Positions 44,903 to 56,220 of a stretch of 64,000 bases of DNA are shown in pieces. The notes beneath the pieces are model-generated. The model was not told the DNA's origin and did not search any database. It was given only the letters and a program-made list of their open reading frames with translations. The translations under genes and the position numbers were made by a program. Positions within the stretch are counted from its first letter, which is position 1. The number at the start of each line of letters is the position of its first letter. The stretch lies in NCBI GenBank assembly GCA_034770075.1, contig CM068385.1, forward strand, positions 56,428,746 through 56,492,745, read 5' to 3'. The DNA is from Aralia elata. Taxonomy: Eukaryota; Streptophyta; Magnoliopsida; Apiales; Araliaceae.

Positions 44903-46110
44903 CAAAAGAAAAATAAAATAAAAACAAAAACCAAAACTTTCTCATTTTCGTAGGAAACACGATTGCACTTAGCATGTGCAACAAGCCTTTAAACCCCAAG
45001 GTTACCCCAAGTGGACGAGTTGTGTCTCGTGAGGGTTTGTAGTGAAAATACCCACAAAATTTAAAATTCAAAACAAAATATTTTTGGGTTCAACAAATTA
45101 CGAAATTGAAAGAAAACTTCTAAGTATACATGGGCAATACACATAAGCAAGATCAAATTCAAAATCACACTTTCACCTTATGAAAAATACTCAATCTTCT
45201 TTCTAGATACCATCTTTCATAAAATTAATTCCATATGATACATGCATTGTGTATGTGATGTAACTCTTAGTAGGGATTTTTACCATGAAAATCAAGCAAC
45301 CTCATTTTTTCTTTTTCTTTTCCTCTTTTTTTCATTTTTTTCATTCTTTTTTTTTCCTTTCTTTTTTTAATTTTTTTCCTTGACTTGTGCAATGTCTCAT
45401 TTTCTTAGGCTTTTCAGAGTTACCTATGTAGCGAGCGTTGGACCAATGACTCCTAAACCAATTGGCTTTAGGGCACTAGGTGTAAAGACACCCCTAAGGG
45501 CTTACTAACTCGAGTAACAAAGGCCACAAAATTTGACTAGTCAAGCTGCTTTTATCCATCATACTTTTCAGCGTGAATATCGATGCTTGCTGAGGCTTGG
45601 ATACCCAGTTATTTCGTTCAATGGACATTGAAGCAGTTATTTTCTTTTTTCAACTTTTTTCATTTCTTTTCTTTTTCTTCAAATTTTTTCTTTTTTTTTC
45701 TTGAAATTGCTCAAATCATAGTTTATACCCCACAACTAAGAGTTAGTGCGAACGTGAAGTGCCAAAAATACATAGAAACTTTATTTTACTCAAGATGGTG
45801 TTTCAAACTAAGATTTTGTATCTCATCAAAGGTTCAAGAGTTCTAAATCTTTTAATCTTACTCATGAGTTTTGCTCCACAAAAACTTATTAGAATTAATC
45901 CAACTCATAAAAAGTCAAACAAAATTTTTAAATTTTTTTAAAACAAAAAAAAATCTTAAAATTTTTCCTAAAAAAAAATAAATAAAACAAAAGGAAAAAA
46001 ATAAAATAAAAAATATCTAATACTATAAATTTTTTAATTTTTCCTAAATTCCTAAAAAAAATAAAAAAAATCTAATACTATAATACAAACAAACTCCCCC
46101 CATACCTAAA
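44903..46110 (-). other. R8 3' non-coding region
   Basis: No gene. It includes T-rich plus-strand runs (45305-45380 and 45640-45705), the conserved block listed next, the TAGTTGTGGGGTATAAA box (minus, 45716-45739) shared with R6, and a second PPT-like cassette at its 5' boundary. Confidence 0.65.
45394..45530 (-). repeat. Single copy of the roughly 135-bp conserved block in R8
   Basis: The minus strand reads GTGGCCTTTGTTACTCGAG..., then GGGGTGTCTTTACACCTAG, GTGCCCTAAAGCC, TTGGTTTAGGAGTCATTGG and GTAACTC to GCCTAAGAAAATGAGAC. It is collinear with the three R6 copies, and the third (20115-20253) looks closest. Confidence 0.85.
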
Positions 46111-46128
46111 TCATGCATTGTCCTCAAT
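46088..46128 (-). other. Internal PPT-like cassette in R8
   Basis: The minus strand reads ATTGAGGACAATGCATGATT, then TAGGTATGGGGGGAGTTTG. It has the same layout as the true 3' PPT cassette (GAGGACGAA ... TAGGTATGGGGG), but lies 1.2 kb upstream of it and about 210 bp after the ORF stop. Confidence 0.65.
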
Positions 46129-46336
46129 GTATGCAAATGAAAAATAGAGAACAAAGATGTGAAAGAATTGTACCTTGTATGCGGGGCAGGTGTTCTGCAA
46201 AAAAATGTGGTGAAAAAGAAAACAAATGTACATACCTACGAATTTCATAAATCCTAAAACACATGTAATGATAAAAGAGTGATACAAATGAGTATGTGAG
46301 TGTGGTCTCCTCATGATTTTCCGGAGGTCTAGGAAA

Positions 46337-47188
46337 TTAAAAATAACCATAGTTTTCATTATAGTTATGCTTAAAATCAATCTCAGGAAAACATTCACTA
46401 GTATGCTCAAAGTGTGGACGAATTGGCTCAAATATATGTTCTAATTTGAGCGACTTATATGTAGTGGATCTCAGCATCTCATTGACCTTATCTAAATATT
46501 CATATTCATTCCACTTTTGGTCAAGGTGATTTAAGAAAAAGTCAATTGGATCATCTTCAATCACGAGTCTATTTTCATTCATTTCTTGGGTCATGGACAA
46601 CTCTTGGATCATGTTTACTTTTATTGGTTGGTCTACAAAATCACTCGGTTGTTTTCTAGGAATAAGTCTTTCAGGATATGGAGTTGTATAGACTTTTTCA
46701 ACCGACTTATTAAATGTGACATGATCAATTTTAGGCATAGACTCATAATTTTTAGACTCCTCAAATTGGCTTGACTCAAAGTGTGTAGAATTAAATCCAA
46801 AATTTTCATTTTCCTCATCATTTTCACAATCATCATGATTTTCAAAATTAACCTCAGAGTCACTAGAAAATTCATCCACCTCTTGTTCATTTATTATGGT
46901 GGCTAACCGACTCATTTGAATTTCTAGACGAGATATAGCTTGATTCGTGTTTAATTGATTTTCCATTAAAACTTCCATAATTTTCTCTAAGGTACTTAAT
47001 CTTTCCTCTTCTTCTTTTGAAAATTCTTGTGAATATTGAGGTTCTGGATTCGGATATGGATATGGATATGAATTTAGATAAAGATTTTCATAAGTTCGAA
47101 AAAATTGATTTACTTGGTGTGCATTAAAATTTTCACAGGGTTCTTGATTCCAAGTAAAATTATTATTCCAACTATAATAGGAGTCCAT
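46337..47188 (-). CDS. R8 gag-like protein
   Basis: A 283-codon open frame from ATG 47188 (MDSYYSW...). An in-frame ATG at 47218 would add 10 residues but lacks the family look. The N-terminal 60 residues are Asn/Tyr/Pro-rich. Residues about 60-105 hold ERLSTLEKIMEVL and NTNQAISRLEIQMSRLA, a short coiled coil that resembles the C-terminal part of Athila/Tat Gag. The rest is acidic (Asp/Glu/Asn-rich) without a named domain. There is no zinc knuckle, protease or polymerase motif. It may be a remnant that helps packaging by a related autonomous element, or a decayed reading frame that has stayed open by chance. The Gag assignment is moderate. Confidence 0.6.
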   Translation of the reverse strand: MDSYYSWNNNFTWNQEPCENFNAHQVNQFFRTYENLYLNSYPYPYPNPEPQYSQEFSKEEEERLSTLEKIMEVLMENQLNTNQAISRLEIQMSRLATIINEQEVDEFSSDSEVNFENHDDCENDEENENFGFNSTHFESSQFEESKNYESMPKIDHVTFNKSVEKVYTTPYPERLIPRKQPSDFVDQPIKVNMIQELSMTQEMNENRLVIEDDPIDFFLNHLDQKWNEYEYLDKVNEMLRSTTYKSLKLEHIFEPIRPHFEHTSECFPEIDFKHNYNENYGYF

Positions 47189-48103
47189 CTTTCCACAAAT
47201 CACAAGACAAATAAACAACTAGCCACGAAAGTCACACAAAAGGAAATAAATAAATATCCTAATTATATGGTTAACCTAAATAAAATCTAGACAACTCCTA
47301 ACTATTCCAAGTTACACCTTAAGGTCCACAAAATTCAAAATTAATCAAGCCACTAGCCAGGTAAGTGTAAGAACGGTGGGAGTCTCTCCGTGGGTACGGT
47401 GACTAATTAAACAACCACACGTTCTTTAGACGTTTGCCTTTTGAACCACTTGCCTAGACACCAGTAGTTTGATTAATTAAAAATTCAGTCTCCTCTTAGA
47501 GTTTCTTGTCCTAATTGAGCTCGAGAGTCCTAGGGGCTAACGTCTACTTGATTTTATTAGGTCAAGGTCATGCAAAATGCAGGTTGGGTTATTTGTGGGC
47601 CAAGGAAGGGTGATGAAATTCTCACCTTATCTTGTTACAGGATTTGCCCTTAAATTAAATTACAAATGAGAATGCACAAATAAAATAACAAACCGTAAAC
47701 AAATAAAATGTCCTAAAACTATGTGAATTACGAAGTAAGAGAAATTTGACGTACCTCAATCCTCCAGCAATCACCATAGTTTATATTTGACAAAAAAAAA
47801 TAAAATAATAAATAAATAAAAACCTAAACAGGATGTGCTCTACGTGAGTAAATGCATGAATGCGGCAATTAGTTTTCTAATTAACAATAAAAACTAAAAA
47901 AATAAAAAAAAAAATAAAACTAAGCTACTATTTTTTTTGAGTTAAGATACAAAATACTAGGAATAGCGCAACAATAAAATCTTTATCTTTTCGCTCCTTC
48001 GATCCGCTTCGATAATCCTGGAAAGAAAAAAAAATAAAAAAAATTAGAGTTGAAAAAACTAATTCGAATAAATAAATATTAAGGGATAAAAAAAATTAAT
48101 TCT
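47189..48103 (-). other. R8 leader
   Basis: 915 bp between primer site and ORF with no supported gene. There are A-rich runs near 47790-47822 and 47890-47920. Confidence 0.65.
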
Positions 48104-48123
48104 AGTCCCCGGCAACGGCGCCA
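48104..48123 (-). other. R8 primer-binding site
   Basis: The minus strand reads TGGCGCCGTTGCCGGGGACT, five bases from the LTR. It is complementary to the 3' end expected for plant aspartate tRNA (...CCCCGGCAACGGCGCCA). Confidence 0.88.
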
Positions 48124-48128
48124 AAAAT

Positions 48129-49317
48129 TGATGTGATAAAATTATGTAACTGCAAGTGCACAGTGTCAAATTGAAGAACTGGCAAGTACAGGTCGAACCC
48201 ACAAAGACTAGATTAATTTTAATGTATCCTTAATATCTATTTTAGGCGAATTAGAAATACAGATTGAAAATTAATTAACTATAATTAAACTAACTAATAA
48301 TAAGGAAGCAATATAGGAATTCGAATCCATTAAATAATAAACATAACAAGTAATTCAATCTCTTCTATTTTTATAACTTAATTATGATTTTGATCTCCCT
48401 TCCCTTTAATTTAGTAATTTTATAATTAACGTGGACAAGCATAGACTATGAAAATTTAAGGATTAACTATAACCCATCAAAACTTCTTTGAGCAAGCATG
48501 GATTATGAAAAACTCATATATTAACAATAATCTATCAAAACCTCTTAATTAATTTAAAATCACATAAGAACTATAAAACGAAAGTATTTCAATAACGAAA
48601 CATGAAGGCGAAATCAATTAAACATAAAATCATAAATAATAGAAGAGATAAAAAATATTATCATGAATAATTATTTAATTTCATCTTCATCCTAGATTAA
48701 AGAAATTAACTAGACATGAAAATAAATAAACTAACTAAAATAAAGAAGAAGTAGAAAATTAAAAATAAAATAAGAAAACTCCCTTTAATTAACGATCCTC
48801 CAACGAACGTACAATGAAGAAATAATTTAATTTACTTCTACTCCTAACCTAAACTAGCACTCCTTCTCTCTAAAATAAGAGACCTATTTATAGGGAAAAT
48901 AAATTTGTGCCCTAATTTACATTCATTGAACTTGGCCTCTTTTATTCCCTTTTTTTCCTTCTTTATTTCAATCTCTACATGGTAATCTCCCAAAAGTCCT
49001 TTTTCATGTAGGTTTCAACTTCTTAGTGGCAATCAACTTCTCACATATATCTTCTAGATAAACTTTCTTTTTCTTCATTGGATTTGACTTGCACACCAAG
49101 ATTGTTCCACCTCCTTCCTTCTCCTTGTAAGATTCTTCTTGGATATTTTCTTACTTGAATAAGAGCATTAAATATTACTTGATCACCAAGATTTTGACTT
49201 TATTGCAACAAAATATTAAATCCTACAAAAGAAAATAAAAGATATTAATTAAATAAACTAATATAATAAAAATGACAAAATTAGGGATAATAAAATGTAT
49301 GAATTATGTGTTTATCA
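48129..49317 (-). repeat. R8 5' LTR
   Basis: 1,189 bp, the partner of 43668-44855. A minus-strand TATA box TATAAATA lies at 48885-48892, so transcription would run leftward from about 48855. Confidence 0.93.
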
Positions 49318-49322
49318 CTTGT

Positions 49323-50003
49323 GAAATTGTTATGGTAAGAACTCTTGGCTTAGAAAAGGATAAATTTGATTAAGGCATGATATCAATGCTGGTTTATTAA
49401 GTGTTTATGCATAAATCACGGGGTATGAAAGGCTGATCCCCTTGATTACCAAAACTTGTAAGAGGTCCAGTTTAAATGCTGAGAACCTTGGCAAATATCT
49501 ATGGTTGTTTCCAACCACTCAGTAATTGTCATTCAATTATTCGAATATTCAATTGTTAACTATTAATTCATGTTTCTTCACAATTTTATACTGTCGTTGA
49601 ACATTGAAAGCGAAACTTCCTTCTATTCATGATATATCTCCCTTGTGTATAAACTTGCTAAGCAAACTAGTTGCTTACCCTTGCTATATCATGATCTTTA
49701 TTTCAGCCAAGGCAGAAACGTCTAAAGGGGACAAAGGAAAAGGGAAGGTGCAAGAGTAGTTGCCTGATATGGCTTATGTACTAGTTTATCTTAAATGTTA
49801 TTTGGCTATGTGAACTCTTATTGAATTAAGGGTATGTTTTAAGTTAAGGTTAAAGAACCTTGGGACCATGATTGTAAGACTTTATTACTATTTCTATAAA
49901 TAATGTATGTTTATTATTCAGCATTACTTAGAAAGTATGTTTGTTGTTGAGTATCGTGAACACCAAATTCGAGGTTAGGAAACCCGAATTTGGGGGTGTC
50001 ACA
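49323..50003 (+). repeat. R7 5' LTR, second part
   Basis: It resumes after R8 and ends ...GGGGGTGTCACA. It includes the ggctgatccccttgattacc box (about 49431), the nested stem-loop (49627-49694), an acceptor-like ctttatttcag (to 49706) and a short frame ending DKGKGKVQE-stop (49706-49759). Confidence 0.88.
49627..49694 (+). other. Nested stem-loop in R7 LTR tail
   Basis: Outer arms TCATGATATA (49627-49636) and TATATCATGA (49685-49694), inner hairpin AAGCAA-ACTAG-TTGCTT (49660-49676). It is identical in design to the R4 structure. Confidence 0.65.
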
Positions 50004-50485
50004 GGTTGGTATCAAAGCTATAGGTTATAACCCTTAGGAGAAAGAGTCCTCAGGCTATAACCTGAGAGAATGTAGAGGAATAGAAGGGGATAGAACTCAT
50101 ATAGAGTTATTTTTGGATAGAAATTTATTATGATCTTAAAATTGAGGATTTGGATCATACGTTGGTGTTATTAAGCTTGTGGATAATTTGAGGAATGTGT
50201 ATTGATGAGATAATATGGTAAAGTGAAGACCATTAAGTATGGACGATCCATTATAAATTGGAGTTATAGATATTCGAGGTAATTAGATTAATCATTTGAT
50301 GCTATTGATCAATTCTGTGGCTATTGATCAATTTTTGTGGCTATTCATTAGATAAGATATTGGAGTGATGTGGTATAGAGTTTCTTTGTGATGAAAAGAG
50401 GGTACCTTATAATCTGTTGGGTTAAGGTTTGCAAGAAGGAAATGATTGATTCGATAAATAATGAATATATCGATATTTTGAAGTG
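50004..50485 (+). other. R7 primer site and leader remnant
   Basis: TGGTATCAAAGC (50007-50018) is the methionine-tRNA-type primer site. The rest resembles the R4 leader at its beginning (gaactcatatagagt) and has no supported ORF. R9 follows at 50486. Confidence 0.75.
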
Positions 50486-52306
50486 TGAAAGTAGTATGCA
50501 CACAAGCCAATCATATTTGATATGATGTAGCATATACTTTGTAATCTTATTCATTTATTAATAAAAGAATTGATTTTCTTAAAAGGCATTTTATATTATC
50601 TACATAGTGCTGTTATATTAAATGTGATAAACCCATAGTTTTGAGCAATGCTTTTAGAATCATGATGGTGATCATGCTAATGGGATCTAAATTCTAGATA
50701 GCTCACAAACTAAAATTGTTCCTAATCGTTGGATTACTAAATTGGGGATTAGTGAATCCGGATAGATTAGTACATACGTTGCTTGCTCTTAGGAAGAGGA
50801 TGATTGATCTCATAATCATTTGTGTGGAGACACTAAAGCAAGTATGTAGGTGCTTATTAGAGAATAAGTTCACTGAACGTGACTCGCTAAGGAATACCTA
50901 ATGGAGTTTTACTCGCCTGTCAATAGGAATTCCTCTAGTGATAGTAGTACAAGTGATCCTTGGACTTGAGATCATCATAGTATCTTGTGTATAATGAGTT
51001 ATACTTTGACATGTCCCTTAAGACCTTGTGGGTATATCAAAGGGTATGATTGGGTATAATTAGTTGTACATGGAGATAGGTGAATGATCAACAAAGAATC
51101 TACCTCATCTAGTAAAAGATGTGAATGTCCTATGTGATTCGATAAATGATAACTCAGCAGTCCTTGGCCAAGGCAGAATGAAATTAGAAAGGAGTTTCTA
51201 ATTTGCATTATTTAGAGTTATGCATTTGGGAATCGAAATACCTATAATTAAATAAAATAAGACTTGACAGTAAATCCATGTCTTATATTTAATTGGGACA
51301 TTGTATGGTAGAAGGATTGAATTGTACGGTAACTATCTACTCAAAGGTTCTTTTGTGATTAATGTTGAAATCTATATTATCTGAAAAGTCGTTGATCGCT
51401 AAGGGGGCTTACCCTTATTGTAGAATAAATGTTATTTATTTAAATGAATTAAATAGTTTAATTTATTTATTTAAATAAGATTAGAATTGTTTTAATTGAT
51501 TTATTCACAACCGGTTTAATATGGAGAACCTAAAGGGTCACACCGCAAAAGGAAAACATTTATTTAAGAAGTAAATGGCATAATGGTAATAATAAGTTAA
51601 GTGTATTTAATTTAATCTATGGAGATAGAATAAATTAAATAGCTTAATATTTATTATTTAATATTTTGGAAATATTAAATATAAGTTAATAAGAGGAGTC
51701 TTATTATTATTATTACTATTATTATTATTTAATTCCTAATAGGGATTGAGAATTAATTAATAGAAGTACTCTCCCAAGAATTCCTAATTGGATTAGGAGC
51801 ATTAATTAAAGGAGTTTAATTATAATACAAACCCTAATCCTAAATAGTTTAGGGAAGGGTTATTCCTACATCTATAAATAAGAGGGGTCTTATCATAGAT
51901 TAGGGTTACACACTCTTACATTAGATTGTGGAGAGTACTTACAATTTCTATAGAGATAGAAACTAGGGTTTTGCCAAATACCCAACTTCTTGAATACTTG
52001 TTCTTCCTTGGCGGATCACCTCTAGAGGCCAAACACTTGGGTGGCTAACGTTGATCAAAGGAAGGAATCACACCGTAGCATTCGAGGAGAACACGAAGGA
52101 CTAGGAGTTGAACTTGTACCCGAGGAATCTTTGTTCTACGAGGGTATAATTTCTTATTCTCTTTCTCTTTCGTTTATATCGTTAATTGAGCACATAGATT
52201 GATCTTGGTGATGGTTTGTATAAAAATTTTAAAAATCCGATTTTATCGCGCTTCCGCACTATTTATGTAATTTGATTGCATGTTCGCGTTATATACAAAC
52301 CTTACA
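50486..52306 (+). repeat. R9 5' LTR
   Basis: TGAAAGTAGTATGC... to ...ACAAACCTTACA, 1,821 bp, followed by the primer site. It contains an ATT microsatellite (about 51708-51728) and a TATA box at 51873-51880. The 61-codon frame at 50716 is duplicated in the 3' LTR and shows no domain. Confidence 0.95.
51873..51880 (+). promoter_or_regulatory. TATA box of R9 5' LTR
   Basis: TATAAATA in the context ACATCTATAAATAAGAGG, conserved in the 3' LTR (58939-58946) and in R2. The expected start site is near 51905. Confidence 0.75.
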
Positions 52307-53272
52307 GTGGTATCAGAGCCTAATCTTATGCTAATTATCGATTTTGATAATTCCATGTATGCTTGATATGCGATTGGATCGAATTTTTGGGCAGAATAAA
52401 AAATTTTCTGAATCAGCGTTGCGGCGCAGCTGCGCCGCCTCCAGTTCATTCTGGAGCGCAGCTGCGCCGAAACCCAGAATCGGTTTTTTCTGGGGAGCAG
52501 CGCAGCTGCGCCGTTGCCCAGTTCATTCTGGGCGCAGCTGCGCCGGTAAGCAGAATCTGAAAAATATTATTTTTCTTCAATTAAAATAAATGGTTTATTT
52601 AATTGATATAAGTTTAAAATAAAGAGTTTATTTTATCTGGAATAGGATTTCAGATTGCTAAAATTAAAGGAGTTTAATTTGGATTTGGTTTTTGATTAAA
52701 ATAAAAGAGTTTATTTTGTTTCAAAACTAAATATTAGCAAAACTTTTGCCCATTAATTGATATCGATGCATATATGGAATGGATTTATTATTCATGAGAT
52801 GAATGTTATTTATTGATACATATAGAGATATGTATGATAATAAATAGGGATTGATTATGGACTGTTGACCAATGTGTGATTGGATTTATTTTAGTGGATG
52901 CTTGAATGTATGGGTTTTTATAAATGGGGTCTGCGTACCTCGTCTTCTCTAATTTTTCTTAATGTAAATTCTATCTCCCTCCTATGTACTTCCCCTTGAC
53001 TGCTGATCAAGGTTTCTATTTGTTGTAAATAGTTTATGTAATAGGACTAGTTAGAATTAATTTTTTGAAGAATTGGAGACAAAGGAGCAAGAAGCGCTTG
53101 AAGACCCGTTTGTAATGGAGCCCGGGATTAAATGTAATAGTTATATTTAAATTTAATTCTTGCACCCTAGGTTTGACCTTTTGGTTCACTTGGTGGCTCT
53201 AGTGAACCAAACTAGAATAAAAGTTCATAATCAATCCGGGTAGAATATAGTATTCTATATGTGCATGCTTAT

Positions 53273-53306
<34 letters not shown>

Positions 53307-53998
53307 TATCCAACATGCTTCGCATGTAAAATAATATGACGCGTATTTTATATATATATGTGCATGCGCGCTAAACAAGATGAGACTAATAAGAAACAAA
53401 CCCCTCAAAGAAATCATATTAAGTCCTAAGCGTTCAAAGATATTTAGAATATCGAACGTCGCCTTCTAGCATGGTAAAATAATAGAGTATTAAATATTTA
53501 ATATGAGTTTGTTGTGCACACACAAGACGAGTATTAAATATTTAAGATGTTGTTTTATCACATTTGATGCTTATAAATAGACTGAACGATGTTGTTTTGT
53601 TGTGTCACCACAAGGACAGTGTTTTTCTTTCGAATATATGGAAGTGCTAGGATGGACTTAACTTAGATTATTTTAGTTCGGATGTGCACACACTTGACCA
53701 TTATAATCTAAGAGGCAAAATACAAGGAGTTACATAGTGATGTAATTGACAATAGTTGTCTACCTATTTATTTATATATAGTTTGTTGTGCACACACAAG
53801 GCTATATACATTTGAAATGGGATCCTTAATCTCACTAGCAAATCTTTAATTAGATTTGCCGAACTATATAATGAGGGTAATATAGTTTGATGAAAATAGT
53901 GGGAGATACCTATTTAAAATAAAGACCTAATTTATTTTGGTAATTAATTAAATGAATGTATGCTAAAATGTTGTCTATTTCACATGCAGAATTTAAAA
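52307..53998 (+). other. R9 untranslated leader
   Basis: No supported gene. The primer site TGGTATCAGAGC (52308-52319) matches initiator methionine tRNA perfectly. There follow the GC palindromes, the triplicated TTGTTGTGCACACACAAG motif (about 53509, 53778; a mutated copy at about 53597), a TA microsatellite (53273-53300) and an acceptor-like cacatgcag ten bases before the gag ATG. Much of it is conserved with R2. Confidence 0.85.
52422..52545. repeat. Palindromic GC repeat cluster in R9 leader
   Basis: Four copies of GCGCAGCTGCGC at about 52424, 52456, 52500 and 52532. The first extends to a 16-bp perfect palindrome (CGGCGCAGCTGCGCCG). They alternate with a second inverted repeat CCAG-TTCATT-CTGG (52441 and 52518). 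The GC content contrasts sharply with the flanks. Confidence 0.9.
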
Positions 53999-55384
53999 AT
54001 GTCAAACTCACTATCACTGCGTAGCATACTTGATGCTAACAAACTGACCGGACCGAATTATACGGACTGGTTAAGGAATCTTAGAATTGTTCTCACTGCT
54101 GAAAAGATTTCTTATGTCCTAAATTCGCCAGTCCCTGCAAGTGTTGCAGAAACAGCCTTTGAGGAAGAGATTGCTACTTTTAGAAAGTGGCAAGATGATG
54201 CAATCTTGGCTCAATGCATCATGCTCGCATCCATGAGTAACGAGCTTCAGCGTCAGCATGAAACTATGGATGCTCCTACTATATTGCTGCACCTCAAAGA
54301 GTTGTATGGTGAGCAAAGTAGGACTGCTAGATATCAGATATCTAAGGAGCTCTTCCGATCTCGTATGACTGAGGGCACTACTATTGAGACTCATGTCCTT
54401 AAGATGATCAATCTGATTGAACAACTTGGACAGCTTGGGTTCGTGATGGATGGGGAGTTAAGCCAAGATTTGATCTTGCAGTCACTCCCGGACACCTTCT
54501 CACAATTTGTTGTGAATTTTCACATGATTAAGTTGGACGTCAGCTTGCCTGAGTTACTTAACATGCTGAAAACTGCTGAAGGTCACTTCTCATCCAACAA
54601 GAACCAAGTCTTACTAGTGGATGATTCTTCCAAGAAAAGGAAGAGGCCCAAGGTATCTTCTGAAAAGAAGAAAAACAAGAAGGCTAAGGGAAAGGCGAAG
54701 GAAAAGGATAAAAAGAAATCTGATCCAGATAGCAAAGGAATTTGCTACCATTGCAACAAGCCGGGACATTGGAAGAGGAACTGCAAGGAGTATCTTGCGG
54801 GCCAAAAGAAGCTTGGAGAAGCTTCGACTTCCGATCTAGGTTTGTTCATGATTGAAATTAATTTTTCTGAAAGTCAAAATTCTACTTGGGTATTGGATAC
54901 CGGCTATAGTTCTCACATATGTAATAATATGCAGGGACTAAGCAGAAGTAGGAAGCTGAACAAGGATGAAGTCGTCCTACGAGTTGGAAATGGAGCAAAG
55001 GTTGCTGCATTGGCTGTAGGGACTTATTGTTTAGCACTGCCTTCGGGCAAGTTCATTAGTTTAAATAACTGTTATTATGTTCCAACACTCATTAGAAACA
55101 TTATTTCAATTTCTGTATTGGATATGGATGGTTTTGATATTATAATAAAGAACAACAGTTGTTCTATTTATAATAAAAATGTTTTATATGGTGTTGGCAA
55201 ATTACTGAATGGACTTTACATACTTGACTTGCATGAAAATATACTTCAAATTGAACAAACTAAGAAAAGAAAAAGAGATGATGTTAATTATACCTTTATG
55301 TGGCACTGTAGACTCGGTCATATCAATGAAACAAGATTATCTAAGTTGCATAAAGATGGGCTATTAGAGCTATCTGATTACTAA
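53999..55384 (+). pseudogene. gag: R9 Gag, protease and GAG-pre-integrase
   Basis: ATG 53999 (MSNSLSLRSIL...) is preferred over an in-frame ATG at 53960 because it matches R2 and follows the acceptor-like site. The UBN2-type Gag spans about residues 1-230, followed by a Lys-rich basic stretch, the CCHC knuckle CYHCNKPGHWKRNC (54743-54784), the protease WVLDTG (Asp at 54896-54898; the usual DSG is DTG) and the pre-integrase domain WHCRLGHINETRLSKLH. The frame is otherwise open and ends at TAA 55382-55384, which interrupts the DY..SYPTCESC linker, so it is a nonsense change rather than a natural end. Confidence 0.92.
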
Positions 55385-56220
55385 TCATATCCAACTTGTG
55401 AATCTTGTCTCATGGGTAAGATGATTAAATCTCCTTTTAGTGGAAAAGGAGAAAGAGTTACAGAGTTGTTAGCGTTGGTACACACAGACGTTTGTGGACC
55501 TATGACAACGAATGCATGAGGAGGGTATTCTTATTTTATTACTTTCACTGATGATCATTCTAGATTTGGATATGTGTATTTAATGAAATACAAATCTGAA
55601 TCGTTTGAAAAGTTCAAAGAATTCAGAAGTGAAGTAGAGAAACAAACTGGTAAAAGTATTAAAATTCTTCGATCGGATCGAAGAGGAGAATACTTAACCA
55701 ATGAGTTTCTCAATTGTCTCAAAGAAAATGGTATAATCTCACAATGGACTCCACCAGGGACGCCACAGTTGAATGGCGTATCTGAAAGGAGAAATCGAAC
55801 ATTGTTGGACATGGTTCGTTCCATGATGAGTTTTACCGACCTTCCGATATCCTTCTGGGGTTATGCCCTAGAAACGGCTGCATACCTACTTAACAAGGTA
55901 CCTACCAAATCCGTCCCAAAGACCCCATATGAGATATGGACAGGGAGGAAACCTAGTCTTAAGCATGTTAAGACTTGGGGTTGTCCAGCTTATGTCAAAA
56001 GGTTTGAGCATGACAAGCTGAAGACTAGATCCGATAAGTGTAGATTTGTGGGATATCCTAAAGAAAGTTTAGGATATTATTTCTATCATCCTACTGATCA
56101 AAAGGTGTTTGTTGCGAAACATGCTGCCTTCTTGGAAAAGGAGTTTATCCTTGAAGGGGTCAGTGGGAGTAAGATATATCTTGAAGAAGTTTAAGAACCA
56201 CAAAATACTACGGATCACCA
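55385..56220 (+). pseudogene. pol: R9 integrase
   Basis: Continues in the Gag frame. Zinc-domain end CESCLMGKM, then the catalytic core with all three acidic residues: Asp at 55487-55489 (HTDVCGP), Asp at 55676-55678 (RSDRRGEY, where RSDRGGEY is usual) and Glu at 55784-55786 (SERRNRTLLDM). Copia-type C-terminal GKxPS-like region (GRKPSLKHVKTWGCPAYVK). A TGA at 55517-55519 replaces the Arg codon seen in R2 (CGA to TGA), and TAA 56192-56194 ends the linker. The linker then jumps straight to the middle of RT, showing a deletion. Confidence 0.9.

Larger units (their letters stand above)
43668..49317 (-). mobile_element. R8: non-autonomous Tat/Athila-like LTR retrotransposon
   Basis: LTRs 43668-44855 and 48129-49317, with near-TSD cttat (43663-43667) and cttgt (49318-49322). 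The primer site lies beside the right LTR and the PPT beside the left, so it is on the minus strand. The 3.3-kb interior has one gag-like ORF and no protease, RT or integrase. LTR divergence is about 2 percent by eye, similar to that of its host R7. Confidence 0.9.

Noticed and set aside
10157..50003. Treating 10157-13776 and 40850-50003 as the LTR pair of one element
   Set aside because: Their first 2 kb are clearly different, and a 6-bp stub of the R4 LTR precedes the second. The latter pairs with 62193 onward instead.
50716..50901. 61-codon frame in both R9 LTRs
   Set aside because: Its presence twice reflects LTR identity. It lies upstream of the TATA box and shows no domain.
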